Part shown: one piece after another, positions 33,871 to 44,752 of the stretch | Position numbering within the stretch: the first letter of the stretch is position 1 | How the letters are laid out: each line of letters opens with the position of its first letter | Source of the DNA: Apiotrichum sp. Y4204 | Lineage: Eukaryota; Basidiomycota; Tremellomycetes; Trichosporonales; Trichosporonaceae | Assembly: GCA_025531455.1 (NCBI GenBank) | Contig: JAMYHL010000042.1 | Coordinates: forward strand, 310,001 to 374,000 | DNA length: 64,000 bases | Direction: 5' to 3' | Made by a program: the position numbers and the translations under genes | The notes under the pieces: model-generated | The model's input: only the letters and a program-made list of their open reading frames with translations | The model's database searches: none | What the model was told of the DNA's origin: nothing

Positions 33871-34051
33871 GTGAGTGCCGCATCCGCAGGCCAGTGAGCC
33901 CCATCAACCCGCGCTCTGTGGGCTGTCTCACTACCAACTGCTCTTCTTTACGGCCCGCATCCAACTGCCCGCCTCACCAGTAGTTCCTCCAACCGTTTCT
34001 ACTCAGCCCTGCTTTCTCACCATCCTTGTCCGCTCAATCACTAACATCAGG

Positions 34052-36421
34052 ATGCTGCAGGGCTCTCCTCCGCCTCCATCCAGCACCAATCGGCGCCCCT
34101 CCATTGCCGCCAGCTTCTTCGCCCGCATAAACTCGCCCACGGCTTCCGACAATGCAGGACTGCCAGGAACCCACCCCCGAAGCTGCAGCCTCAGCGCGGC
34201 GGACGGGCCAAGTGTGAGCGGCGACGTCGCCAGCTCCATTCCCGGGCCCCACGCTGGTGACCTTCGCCGCGCTGTGTCCCTCCGTTCGCCCGTCTCCGCC
34301 TCTCCCAGTGGTATGGCAAGCTTTGGACTTGCCGGTTCCGCCATACACTCGAATGCCCCGGCAGCCTCTCGCCACCCCCTCTTCTCCCACCATGCTGCCC
34401 CAGCCGGTGGTCCTAACCTCAACCGTACCGACACTTTCATGTCCGACCCCGGTGTGCAACCGGTTCCCACCGATTCCTCTGAATACCCGCCAAGCCCCAC
34501 AGGCAGTACCTTGTCGGGGAGCACTGCGGCATCGGCGTTCCTTTCCAACTTTGGCCGCGGACGTGCCATGAGCATTGCCAGCATCCCCGGTCAACAACTC
34601 CCACCACCCGCACCCGCACCTGACGCAGCGGGAGCCAAGGTTCTGGGCTACACGCTCGGCAAGGTCCTCGGCCGGGGAGGGTTCAGCACGGTCCGTCTAG
34701 CAACGAATGAAGAAACTGGCGAAACCCTCGCTTGTAAAATTGTAAAGCGCGACGACCTGTCCGACCAGAGTGGGTCTCTCGAGTGCTTCGAGGACGAGAT
34801 CAGGCTCTGGAAGGAACTGCCGTCGCACGCCGCCCTCATCCCCCTCATCGACATTCACCGCACTTCCTATGCCACCTTCATGCTCATGCCCATCCTCGCT
34901 GGCGGTTCGCTTGTCGAAGTGGTACGACGTGAAGGCTCGGGTAGAAGGACGGTTCGCAAGTACTTCCCTGGTGTCGTCGCAGCTGTCGAGGTCCTTCACG
35001 AGGGGTATGGAAGCTTCGAAGGAAACATTCTCCACGGCGATCTGAAGCTCGACAACTTCATCGCGGATGAGAACGACCATCTGCGTCTGGGCGACTTTGG
35101 AATGGCGCGGCGAATCCCTCCTCCCGCTCCCGGCCACGGAAAGCCTCCTGGGCATCATCATGCTCGTCACCGAATGGCGTCTGCTCCCACGCTCCCGCGA
35201 GGCCGCCAAACGTCTCGTTCCCCGGACCGCCGCCAAACTCTCGCCGAAGTCGTACCTGAACCCGCGAACGTCTTGCCCTCCGCCTCACTGCCGTACGCAC
35301 CTCCCGAACTACTGTGTGTGCCACCGCAGCCGCGGAGCTTGAAACAGGACACTTGGGCGATGGGGGTGATCCTGTACGCCCTCCTCACGGGGTGTCTTCC
35401 CTTCCGGGACTCGTTTGACCCGCGTCTCCAGATGAAGATTATCAATGGACAGTTTGATGAGCCTGAAGCCGACGACGAATGGCTTGAGGTTCTCTATGGC
35501 TGTCTCGAACGCGACGTCCGTAAGCGCTGGGATATCCGTCGTATTCGCCAGTCGGATGCGCTCAGCGGATGGCACACGTCAAAGCCAAAGAAAAAGTCGC
35601 GATCCAGGTCAAGAGTGCGCATATGCGCCCCTCCCGACAGCCCCAGTCTTGCCGAGCTCTCCGAGTTGGCGGCCTACCCTCGGTCCAGGTCCCATTCACG
35701 CATGCGTCTAGCCGCAACACCAGGACATCATGCGCACCACACGCATTCCAACTCATTCGGCACTCCATCCTCTGCTCATTACCACGAACTCACACCGACG
35801 TGGGAAGAACGAGCCGACCGTGACCATCGCCCCCCACGTAGGGGCGGTACCGAAAACCGGAGTCGTTCCGGCTCGTCTCGCAGGGGCCGGCACAGTGGCG
35901 ACATGCACGCACTGCTGTCGGCCGGCAATGAAGACGGACTCGTCGTTGCTTTCGACGAGGTAGCCATCTCCCGCGGACGGAGCTCTGACCGCACAACACA
36001 CACAGCGGACCAGTCGCGCGATGGCAGCGCCTCTTCGCTCCGTGTTCCTGATCCCTACGCCCGTGGACAGAACTCACCTAACGGAAGCCGACCCACCTCA
36101 TGGTCCACTGGTCCGGCCTCGCCAGCCGTTGGCCATCCCCAGGAGCAGCACACGAGGGCACGTTCACGCACGCGTCGTGACGGTGTGCAAGTGCCTGTCC
36201 CTGGCAGTGGTCCCCCTACTGTCCGCGAACAATGGCACCAGCGTGGCCATGGCGACACTACACCCCGGTCGCGCGGTTCGCCTTCCTGGGCCACGGGCGA
36301 GAGTCGCCCGCCGACAGTCGGGTTCGAGCTCTTCGCCGTTGACGAGGAAGAGCGCGGTCGCCGTGGACGCGAGCCGCCTCCCCCAACTCGAGGTCGCAGC
36401 AGGAGTGCGCGTCGCCAGTAA
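34052..36421 (+). CDS. Non-RD Ser/Thr protein kinase (CAMK-like) with disordered flanks
   Basis: 789 aa in one coding exon. A probable 5'UTR intron (33871 GTGAGT to AG at 34050, CTAAC branch site) ends one base before ATG 34052, which is why the longer upstream open frame is not used. The kinase domain spans about 200-500: GRGGFSTV, ACKIVK lysine, HGDLKLDN (the usual Arg before the catalytic Asp is Gly), GDFGMA, YAPPELL and DTWAMGVILYALLTG. About 67 residues separate DFG from PPE, filled with His/Arg/Ser/Pro-rich sequence, far longer than a normal activation segment. The C-terminal about 290 residues are Ser/Arg-rich and disordered. The general look is CAMK/Npr1-like; substrates are unknown. 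Confidence 0.82.
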   Translation: MLQGSPPPPSSTNRRPSIAASFFARINSPTASDNAGLPGTHPRSCSLSAADGPSVSGDVASSIPGPHAGDLRRAVSLRSPVSASPSGMASFGLAGSAIHSNAPAASRHPLFSHHAAPAGGPNLNRTDTFMSDPGVQPVPTDSSEYPPSPTGSTLSGSTAASAFLSNFGRGRAMSIASIPGQQLPPPAPAPDAAGAKVLGYTLGKVLGRGGFSTVRLATNEETGETLACKIVKRDDLSDQSGSLECFEDEIRLWKELPSHAALIPLIDIHRTSYATFMLMPILAGGSLVEVVRREGSGRRTVRKYFPGVVAAVEVLHEGYGSFEGNILHGDLKLDNFIADENDHLRLGDFGMARRIPPPAPGHGKPPGHHHARHRMASAPTLPRGRQTSRSPDRRQTLAEVVPEPANVLPSASLPYAPPELLCVPPQPRSLKQDTWAMGVILYALLTGCLPFRDSFDPRLQMKIINGQFDEPEADDEWLEVLYGCLERDVRKRWDIRRIRQSDALSGWHTSKPKKKSRSRSRVRICAPPDSPSLAELSELAAYPRSRSHSRMRLAATPGHHAHHTHSNSFGTPSSAHYHELTPTWEERADRDHRPPRRGGTENRSRSGSSRRGRHSGDMHALLSAGNEDGLVVAFDEVAISRGRSSDRTTHTADQSRDGSASSLRVPDPYARGQNSPNGSRPTSWSTGPASPAVGHPQEQHTRARSRTRRDGVQVPVPGSGPPTVREQWHQRGHGDTTPRSRGSPSWATGESRPPTVGFELFAVDEEERGRRGREPPPPTRGRSRSARRQ

Positions 36422-37177
36422 GGGTTGGGACTGTGTGAAGAACAAGATGGGACTGAGAATGGGTGAAGAGACAACGCAAGATTGCGCCTTAGCCGGTCCC
36501 ACGATATGTCCGACCCGCGAACCGGAAACCACCACTTCAAAATAAATAAGAGCAACGGTCTTGGCTTTTTCGCCTATGAGCCACAGCCGAACGGCTGAAC
36601 AATGCTCCCTAGTAAACCCGCGACGTGATTTGGACGACAAGGGGCGGAATGTGGATACGAATGCCGGTCGGGACTGTGTGCTGTGTCCACACGATCGGAC
36701 GGGAGCGCGACGCGCCACTTAGAGGGATTCTGTAACCCGGCGCTCAAAGCCTGGGCACCGCGTCCCCGATACCATACCATTACCGCTGAAAACGACCGTG
36801 ATTCGCATGTGCCTTTGATCCTGACGAGGAGTCATTAAGATAGCGACCTGTAGCATCATGTTATATACCAAAGTGTGTCGTAGCTAAGTTGTTGAGCGAT
36901 CAGACCGCACGAAAGGAGGTGCGTGGACTGGTTGAATGTTGGTTGCAGTGGTGGATGTCGCCATGATGTCTGTGGTGACTTGGCGAGAATAGTAATGCAC
37001 ATTTTGTATTGCTATGTCAAAGAGTAATACCACGTACTATGTGAATCTCCTAATACAATTTCCCCCCTTCCGCCACCCATTCTAGTCACGTGACCTTCTC
37101 CAAAAGTTGACATTCTCGTTCTGTTCCTTCCCATCTTCGCGTCCTCGACTACTCACAACAACACCCTCCCCACCACA
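36422..37177. other. Intergenic region
   Basis: This holds the 3' flank of the kinase and the promoter of RRP1, with a TCACGTGA palindrome at 37086-37093, about 90 nt before the RRP1 start. No other gene seen. Confidence 0.6.
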
Positions 37178-38391
37178 ATGTCGGCCCCGCGCAAGACCAA
37201 GACCAAGAGCCGGAAAGAGAAGCCTGCCGCTGAAGAGGGCCGCGCGCTTGCGCAAATGCCGCTCGGCAAGCAGCTCGCGCACACTGGTAAGCCCGGGACT
37301 GACCAAATCGTGCTGATATCCAGATAAGAAGGTGCGCGACGCGGGGATCCAGAATCTGCAGGCGTTCCTCTCGCGCGGTGGCGAAGATGGGGGAGAGTAC
37401 GTCCCGCTGCCGGAGAAGGAGATGGCCAAGCTGTGGAAGGGCCTGTTCTACTGTGAGTATTCTCTTGTGTCCAGTGCTGATCGCAGGCTTCTGGATGTCG
37501 GACAAGCCGCTCGTGCAGCAGGCGCTTGCGACGGACCTGGCGAACCTCGTGCTCCGGATCAACCCTGTCGGCGGGGAGGATGCGCGCCTGGCTGCGGCGC
37601 TTGGGTTTCTCGAGGGATTCTGGACGGCGATTGTGCGCGAGTGGAATGGGATTGATCGTCTGAGGTGAGGAAGACCGCGGGTGTAAAGGCGTAGGCTTCC
37701 AAGCACCCGTACAGCCTCTCATTCAATGCTGATTCCAGGATGGACAAGTACTACATGCTCATCAGGCGGTATATCAACGCGACGTTCCGGCTGCTCGCGC
37801 GTGAGGAGTGGAGCGAGGAGGCGATCGACGGCGTCAACGCCATCCTCATCGGCGAGCGGGGTCCCATGACGTGAGTAGTAGCAGAGGTGCAGCGAGTATG
37901 ACGACCTCTCAGCTTCTCCATTTATGCCCACGCTGACCTCCAGGTGGCAGGACAAGAGCGTGCCGACCTCGCTCGCGACGCACATTGCCGACATTTACCT
38001 CGCGGAGCTGGACGCCGTGCTGTCCGAGGGTCTCGGCCCCGCACCACTCGTCCAGCTGCTTGCGCCGCACATTGAGCTGCTGGCACGCACGCGCGTTTCG
38101 CTCGTGCACTCTCGTCTTATGAGCGTGCTGTTCATGCCGGTGCTCAAGACGCTCAACCCGGAAGAGGAGGAGGAGGAACGCCCGACGAAGCGGAGGAAGG
38201 GCCCGCCGCCGCCCGAGGAGCCGCGCTTCCCCGCCATTGCGGAGAATGTTGGCGAGCCGGCCGTGGTGCGCGCCGCGCTCCTCAAGGCCATGTTCCGCGC
38301 CGCGGCGGTCGAGGAGGCCGTCGAGAGCAATCGCCGTAAGATCTATGCGGTCGTGCGCGCCGAGGGCGATGATGATGATGACGATGAGTAG
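37178..38391 (+). CDS. RRP1: Ribosomal RNA processing protein 1 (Rrp1/Nop52 family)
   Basis: Five exons: 37178-37286, 37324-37452, 37487-37664, 37739-37870, 37944-38391 (996 nt, 331 aa). A Lys-rich N-terminus is followed by the family pattern: GKQLAHTDKKVRD (helix made across intron 1), LWKGLFYCFWMSDKPLVQQ (across intron 2), and LRMDKYYMLIRRYINATF (across intron 3). A basic KRRK stretch and an acidic Asp-only C-terminus follow. Rrp1 works in the nucleolus in pre-60S maturation and processing of the 27S rRNA precursor. The length is near the usual for the compact fungal forms. Identity is secure. Confidence 0.93.
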
Positions 38392-38669
38392 GATGTGTTA
38401 TAGAGGGATGAGATTGGTGTGCGACTATATCCATACGGCATTCTACGGCCGTGCTGCGTCCGGGCTGATATGATGCATTGTGATGCTACAGAGTGGTGTG
38501 TCCAGAGGGGCCGCTCGAGATGTTTTGATTGAGGGGTGGGGATGGTGGCAAGGAGCACGGCACGGCTCTGCGTCTGCAATGTAGTCCGTAATCCGCGTGA
38601 TCGAGGCGACGCCGCGCACGGCACGGCAGTACACCTCTTCACTTCTACACTCCCCGCAGCGCGACGCGC

Positions 38670-39372
38670 TTAGTGCGACGAGCGCTCCTTGGCGATACGC
38701 TGGACGTAGCTCTTCGAGGTCTGGTCGAACGCGGCCATGTAGAGCATCATGCACTGCGTGAGGCAGCGCTCGTCACCGCCTGAGAGCGAGGTGCCGGGGC
38801 GGGTGATGCACTTGGAGAAGCACTGGGGTCAGCGATTATGCGGAAGGAGGGGAAGGGAGACGGGAAGGTCGAGGAGGGATGAAGGGAAGATGAGATGGAG
38901 CCTGCGAGATAGTAAGAGTCGCGTCCGCCTTGATTGATGATGCTCATTCCCATCAAGGACTCGCGCGGTCTCACAATCACGCTCGCCAACCGCGGTGCTC
39001 AGAGCGATTCCAACAAGGACTCGGCCAGCGTCGGGACATCTCGCCTGACATCACTTTTCTCCCCGCGTTCCATCGAGTTCTATCCCGCTGATGCTCGCGA
39101 TCCCGAATCTCGTCTCGATTTCCCAGCACCTTCGTTCCCATAGCCTGTTCTCCGCAATACCCACGTTCTCGGTGATCTTGTTGATGAGCTGCTGCGCACC
39201 AGCAACGGCGAGCTGCCCGTCAGTCGTGTCCGCAACAACAGTCACTCACCTCCTGCTGAACCTGCTGCTTGAGCTGCTCCTTCTTCTGCTGCATGTCTGC
39301 CGTGAGCACCAGAGCGAGGATTAGCATTGTTAGGAACTCACCGGAAGTGGTCTGGACGTTGGAGCCGAACAT
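38670..39372 (-). CDS. TIM13: Mitochondrial intermembrane-space chaperone Tim13
   Basis: Four exons: 39372-39342, 39296-39250, 39212-39165, 38822-38670 (279 nt, 92 aa, normal for small Tims). The twin CX3C motif is split by the last intron (38823-39164): CFSKC after splicing and CLTQC further on, spaced as in Tim13. The preceding helix has MQQKKEQLKQQVQQE and AQQLINKITEN. Tim13 forms a hexamer with Tim8 that carries membrane-protein precursors across the intermembrane space; the cysteines form two disulphides. The last intron, 342 nt, is far longer than the others. It is divergent from LTV1 across 390 nt. Confidence 0.93.
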
Positions 39373-39762
39373 TTTGTTGTGTTTTGTTGCTGGGGTGGTG
39401 GAGAAGATGAGGTGCCAAGTTGCTCGAGTGTCGGAATGACTTTTGCATACAAAGGTGAGTGCCCCGTTGGTTGTAGCCGAACCAGCGGCGGCGTGCAGCG
39501 GAGTGGAAGCAGAGTGGCGTGAGCCATGCGCTGGGTCTGGGCTGCATGGGCTGTGAGCTGCCTGGGCGGCGGAAATATTTTCAGCCAAAAGTGGAGGTAC
39601 GAGCACTCTCGATGTCAACGAACACAGCGTCTTCATCAACTTTGGTGCTTTACACTTCCATCTACATTACTACAAGCTAGAAATCTTGCATAGCGACACG
39701 TATAATCACCAGAACAACGACAGCAAGACAGAGCCGCACTCGAATCGAATCCATCTCGCACG
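39373..39762. other. Divergent promoter of TIM13 and LTV1
   Basis: GC-rich near TIM13 and AT-richer near LTV1. No gene and no clear motif seen. Confidence 0.55.
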
Positions 39763-41928
39763 ATGGCGCCGACCAAAAAGTCCATCTACCGCGCGCCGGG
39801 CGCACAGCACTTCCAGCTCGTGCACCGTTCCGTGCGCGACCCGCTCATCAACGACCCCGAGGCAAGCCAGCAGGTCTTCAAGTCTGTTGACCGTCTCAAT
39901 GCGGGAGGTAAACATGGGGTGCGTATGGCGTGGCGAGAGATAGGAGGTGGCGGGCACACGGTCGTCTCACGCGACACACGACTGACACCCAGGGACCCAA
40001 GGTCACGACGATGGCCGAGCTGGCGGTGACTGAGGGCAGCAAGATGCGCGCAAACGAAGGCGAAGCGGCAACATATGGCATCACGTATGACGACTCGGCA
40101 TACGACTACATGCAGCATCTCAAGACCGTCGGTGAGGCTGGTGCCGCCGAGTCGATCCTGCTCGCCGCACCGCGCGGAAGCGGCGTCGCGCCGGGGATGA
40201 AGAACCAGGGGCGCAAGGAGAAGGGCAAGGGCCGCGCTGAGGACATGTTTAAGATGCCCGAGGAAGTGCTCCCCTCGCGGTATGAGATGAGCCAGGCGGA
40301 GGTGCAGGCGTCCAAGGAGGCGATCCCGCTAGAGCTCCAGGGCCTCCAGCCGGATATGGACCCGCATCTCCGCCAAGTGCTCGAGGCGCTTGACGACGAA
40401 GCGTTTATCGACGAGGATGCGGAGGATGGGGATGTGTTTGGGGAGCTACTTGGCTCGGGAGAGCTCGATTACGACGAGGAGGGCGAGGAGTTCGAGTTCG
40501 CCGAGTGGGGCTTGAACGACGACGGGACGTATATCGAGCCGAAGGGCGAGTACGGAAGCGACGATGACGATGCCAAGACGGAAAACGGCGAGCGCGTCGA
40601 AACGTGGGAGGACCGGTTCCGCGCGTTCAAGGCCGCGGGCGGTAAGCCTGTGGGTCCGACACCGGTGTCGAACGGCGGGTGGGACAGCGACGAGGGCGAC
40701 GACGAGGGGCGGTCCGAGGCGGCCGACACGGTGGGCAGCCTCACCTCGCAGTTCAAGGACATGATGGTCAAGGGCGGCAAGAAGCGGCACGGCAAGCGCG
40801 GCCCGTCAGACGCCTCCGGCATGTCCATGTCCTCGGCAAGCGTGTACCGTAACGAGAATCTGCGCGACCTCGACGACCGGTTCGACCGCATCGAGCGCGA
40901 GTACGAGCTGGACGACGAGGACGACGAGTACCTCGACGAGTTTGACGACGGGGACAACGTGTCGATTGCACCTTCGTACATGTCGACTGCCTCGCGCGTG
41001 TCCATGTTCTCCAAGGGAGGTGGCGGCTTTGAGCCTGGATCGCCACCAACAGTCACACGCGAGGACTTTGACGCAATCATGGACGACTTTTTGGACAAGT
41101 ACGAGGTTGTCGGACGGCGCATGCGCGAGGCCGTCGGATCCAACAGCCTATCCGGCCCGGAGAAGCTACAGGTCCTGCGTGCGGCACTCGAGGAAGCAGA
41201 CGACGGAACCGGTATCGGCCACGAGGAGAACAGGCGGCGTATCCTCGAGCTTGAGCGCCTTGGCCGCGGCTACGTCAAGGAGGACAAGGAGCTGCTCCGC
41301 ATGGAGGAGGTGCAGCCCGAGAAGGAGAAGTGGGACGTCGAGACTATTCTCAGTGAGTATGGGTGGCGGCTTGCCGCGTTGTGTTATGCGGGAGCTCAGA
41401 TGGTCACATAGTCGCATCCAACCTATTGCTGCTGGGTCGAGTGAGATGTTTAGCAGTAACTGGTCTGACGCTGGACCGATGGGATCCTCCATCACGCATC
41501 ACTCCCCCTTCCAACCACACTCCTAGATACTGACTGCAGGCACGTACACAAATACGGATAACCACCCTGGCATGATCCGGGCTCGCAGTACAGCGGAGGT
41601 GAAGGCGCGCGCCGAGCGCCGAGCCGCATTGGCCGCTGCCCGTGCTGCTGCCGCGGTCGAGCCTGAGCCGGAATCTGACTCGGGCTCAGAGACAGAGCGC
41701 GAGGCACCAAAGGTGACAGTCGCCCGGCCAAAGGGCGAGACCGCGGCAGAGAAGAAGGCGCGCAAGGCGGCTGTCAAGGAGCAGCGCGCGAACCGCCGGG
41801 CAGAGAAGAAGGAGCACACGCGTACGTTCGGTGACGAGCGCAAGCGCCAGGTCGCGAGCCACGCCAAGGCGGTGGCCGGCGGGCGTGCGGCGGACGTGTC
41901 CGTCACGCGCGGCGTTATCCGTATGTAG
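39763..41928 (+). CDS. LTV1: Ribosome biogenesis factor Ltv1 (40S maturation/export)
   Basis: Three exons: 39763-39918, 39993-41352, 41540-41928 (1905 nt, 634 aa). The N-terminus MAPTKKSIYRAPGAQHFQLV, with the HFQLVHRS core, is diagnostic, as are DPHLRQVLEALDDEAF with its acidic run, the central acidic/hydrophilic region with serine patches, DPLIN, and the C-terminal STYTNTDNHPGMI formed across the 187-nt last intron. It ends with a Lys/Arg/Ala-rich helix. Ltv1 binds pre-40S particles near Rps3 and Rps20; its phosphorylation allows release during late cytoplasmic maturation. It is longer than the yeast protein (463 aa), mostly in acidic linkers. Confidence 0.94.
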
Positions 41929-42670
41929 GGCGGGCCGTAGAGCGGCGGTGGTGGGGCTGGGGTGGAGCGTCGGCGATGACGCCGGTGGTGCCGGTGACGC
42001 CGATGCTGTCGGGATCCCGGCACTTGCATAGTTTAGGCTTTTTCTGCATTCCATTACACAGACTAGAGGAGTAGGTAGAAGAGAGTAGAAGAGGGTGGAA
42101 GGCACTACGATCTGCGCCCGACATGGCTGATGCTCGGCGCTGGAACAGGTGGATTGGAATGTGTGGAATGAGCTCGGATCTCGGACATGGAAACTCGGTG
42201 ATCGGCGTGCGCCGCTGTCGATCGGCGGAGATGACCCAGGCACGAATTAAGATTATTACATAAAGAACGGGAGTAAACAGACTGAAAGCACGGGAAAACC
42301 ACGAGACTGTGGAGTGAAAAATCTTCCCGCCGAGAGTGCCACATCGGGATTTCGGGGTTATGGGCGAGGAACGAAACTGAGTGGTGTCCAGGCTGGGGGA
42401 GAAGTGGAGCGGAAAGGGAAAATGGGGATGGCTGATGGAACACGCTGGGCGGAGCAAGGCTCTGGGAGAAACGGGCGGCGACCCCACCTGCTGCTGCCTG
42501 GCTGTGCTGGTCTCCCACCACTGCAGCGCACACGCACCCCCCGCCCCGCTCTGGCTCTCGCTCGCGACCGACATCCATTCGCCCCCTCTCCATATCCCTC
42601 CCCTTTCCCCCGCCACGCCGCTAAAAGACTCGCGAGAGCCCCACGACTTGCGTCTCATCACACATCCAAA
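41929..42670. other. Intergenic region upstream of RPS27
   Basis: The 3' flank of LTV1 and a likely ribosomal-protein promoter. 42575-42620 is strongly pyrimidine-rich and precedes the candidate ATG at 42671. No other gene seen. Confidence 0.5.
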
Positions 42671-43780
42671 ATGGTACGTACCCCGCGCGCGCAGATGGAA
42701 TCGACGTCGAGGGAGAGAGAGAAAGAATGGAGACGGAAAAGGAGCTGGAAGATGGAGAAAATGGAGAAGGATCATGGGATGGGAAAATCTCTGGCTGGGC
42801 TCGACACGACATGACCGCGACGACTCCACGACACCCGCGAACGATACGACGACCGCGACGGCGAACACGGCGGGCGCGAGACCTCTGCTCGAGATGGGAC
42901 CGAGATGGGTGGCTGGAAAGGGCTCGTGTGCCGTTGTGAGGAGAGGTGGTGCGCCGCCTTTTGGTGGCGAGGTTCGCTGTCTCTCCTCATCTCGGCCTAC
43001 ATGGCGAAGAGCTGTCCCTGTGCTGCTTGATTGCCACCGCCCCGGAGCATCCATCTCGGTTCCGGCGATCGACCGTCGCCGCGCGCAGGCCCGCTCGAGG
43101 CCCGCTCGAGGCATGCTCGAGTTGGCTGGGATCCGATCCGGTCGGAGTCCATTGAGATTCGGTGCCGTTCTGCGGCCTTCTCTGCCGCTGTTCTCGCCTG
43201 CATTTCTTCCCCCCGACCTCGTTCACCCGCTCTGCTCGACCCGCCGAAACAGGCATATAAGCCAGCGACGCCGCCCATCCCAGAGAGCCCTCTTCTCCAT
43301 CTTCATCGCTCCATTTCCGTCTACTAAATCCTTATAATCTCTCCCAAGACACTCAGACCATCTACGCGCACTCGAATCTACCAAATCACCCCACGAAACC
43401 GAATCTAACATGACCAAGGTTCTCGCCGTCGACCTTCTCCACCCCTCCGCCGAGGCTCAGGCCCGCACCCACAAGCTCAAGCAGCTTGTGCCCAAGCCCA
43501 ACTCGTTCTTCATGGACGTCAAGTGCCCCGGCTGCTTCCAGATCACCACCGTCTTCTCGCACGCCTCCACCGTCGTCCAGTGCGGTTCGTGCGCCACCGT
43601 CCTCTGCCAGCCTTCGGGTGGCAAGGCCAAGCTTACTGAGGGTGAGTTTTCAGAGATGTTGTGAGGCGTTTTCGGACAGCTGCATCTTTACAATTGCAGC
43701 TGTCCAGCCTGCCATCACCTTTCACCACACTCGCACAGTTACTAACGCCCACAGGCTGCTCTTTCCGCCGGAAGAACTAA
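42671..43780 (+). CDS. RPS27: 40S ribosomal protein S27 (eS27)
   Basis: Two start models. Spliced: ATG alone at 42671-42673, intron 42674-43418 (donor GTACGT, CTAAC branch site, AG at 43417-43418), then 43419-43641 and 43755-43780. This gives 83 aa starting [10 protein letters not shown], as in most eukaryotes. Unspliced: ATG at 43410 gives 85 aa starting [10 protein letters not shown], and a TATA-like ATATAA lies near 43254. I favour the spliced form because the N-terminus and length match the family. The zinc finger CPGC...CGSC is intact, with [11 protein letters not shown] and [10 protein letters not shown] conserved. The final exon encodes CSFRRKN. eS27 is a small-subunit protein. The coding body is certain; the first exon is not. 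Confidence 0.9.
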
Positions 43781-44752
43781 GCGAATCTAGACGCAAGAGA
43801 TATGACATACTCGCGGCTCGGTTCCCTTGGTTCTAGCGTTTTAGCATGACCCCCATGTACACATTGACACAACGAGGCGCCCCAGTGTGTCGCGCTCGCG
43901 GTGCGTCGCGATAGGCGCAATGTTTGGATTGATACGCGCCGACATGGACGTATGCGGCATGGACGTGTTGAGTAGCAGCAGAGAAGAGGCTCGCGTGCGG
44001 GGAGGCATGGCGGGTTGCAGCATTTTGAGAGTCAGTTTAGCAGGTGCAGAGCAGCGGAGCCGGAGCGGTAGCAGTAGCAGAAGCAGTCGCAGTAGCAGTC
44101 GGAGCAGCAACAAGAAGAACCAGTCTGAGTCAGACAAACTATCCATTCGAACGTCGATACTAACTCGACTCCCACGGATCCGCGGAATGGTGATCACATT
44201 TGTCTGCAGATGCTCACCTGATGAGATTGAAGTTGGCCCCTCGGTTCCGGCCGCGACTGAGATCGAGAGCAGAGGAATTTTTTCAGTGCAGCCACGTGAG
44301 GAGTTGGAGCCCCGCTTTTTGTAATTCACAACGTGGCCATTCCTCGTCTGTATCACGTGACCACTCCATGCCTCTCATAATCTCTCAAACGCTCGAACGC
44401 GTCTCACGTCTGGACAAGAGTGTACACGGTAGCGCGCACAGGTTACCAACTCATTACCCTCGGCAAACTGACCGCATTGAGTATTCCATCCACACAACTT
44501 CCACCCATCTCGCTAGCTTGATCGCTTGAGATCCACCACTGATCTAGTCTACTGACAAGCGACAAACAAAGTGTCCTTATCAATTGCACCGACAAAGACG
44601 GGAACAGAGACATGGACGGGAACGGACACCGCATGGATGCATGGCTCCACGAGCTCGCGATCGCACGTTGCTTCTCACACATTAATACATCTAGTCCGAG
44701 CAGTGTACCCAATCCCATCTATACCTTGACGCATTGATTCGTGTGGTCGCCC
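43781..44752. other. Convergent flanks with AGC-type trinucleotide repeat
   Basis: 44045-44118 is an imperfect AGC/AGT/CGG trinucleotide run that creates poly-Ser/Arg or poly-Leu open frames on the two strands; neither looks like a real protein. A TCACGTGA palindrome is at 44353-44360. Confidence 0.5.

Noticed and set aside
33875..34051. Longer N-terminus for the non-RD kinase
   Set aside because: This stretch fits a 180-nt 5'UTR intron (33871-34050) with CTAAC branch site and has no ATG before 34052 that suits the family.
43887..44324. Ser/Arg-rich open frame on + and Leu-rich frame on -
   Set aside because: Both arise from the AGC-type trinucleotide run; no start context or family features.
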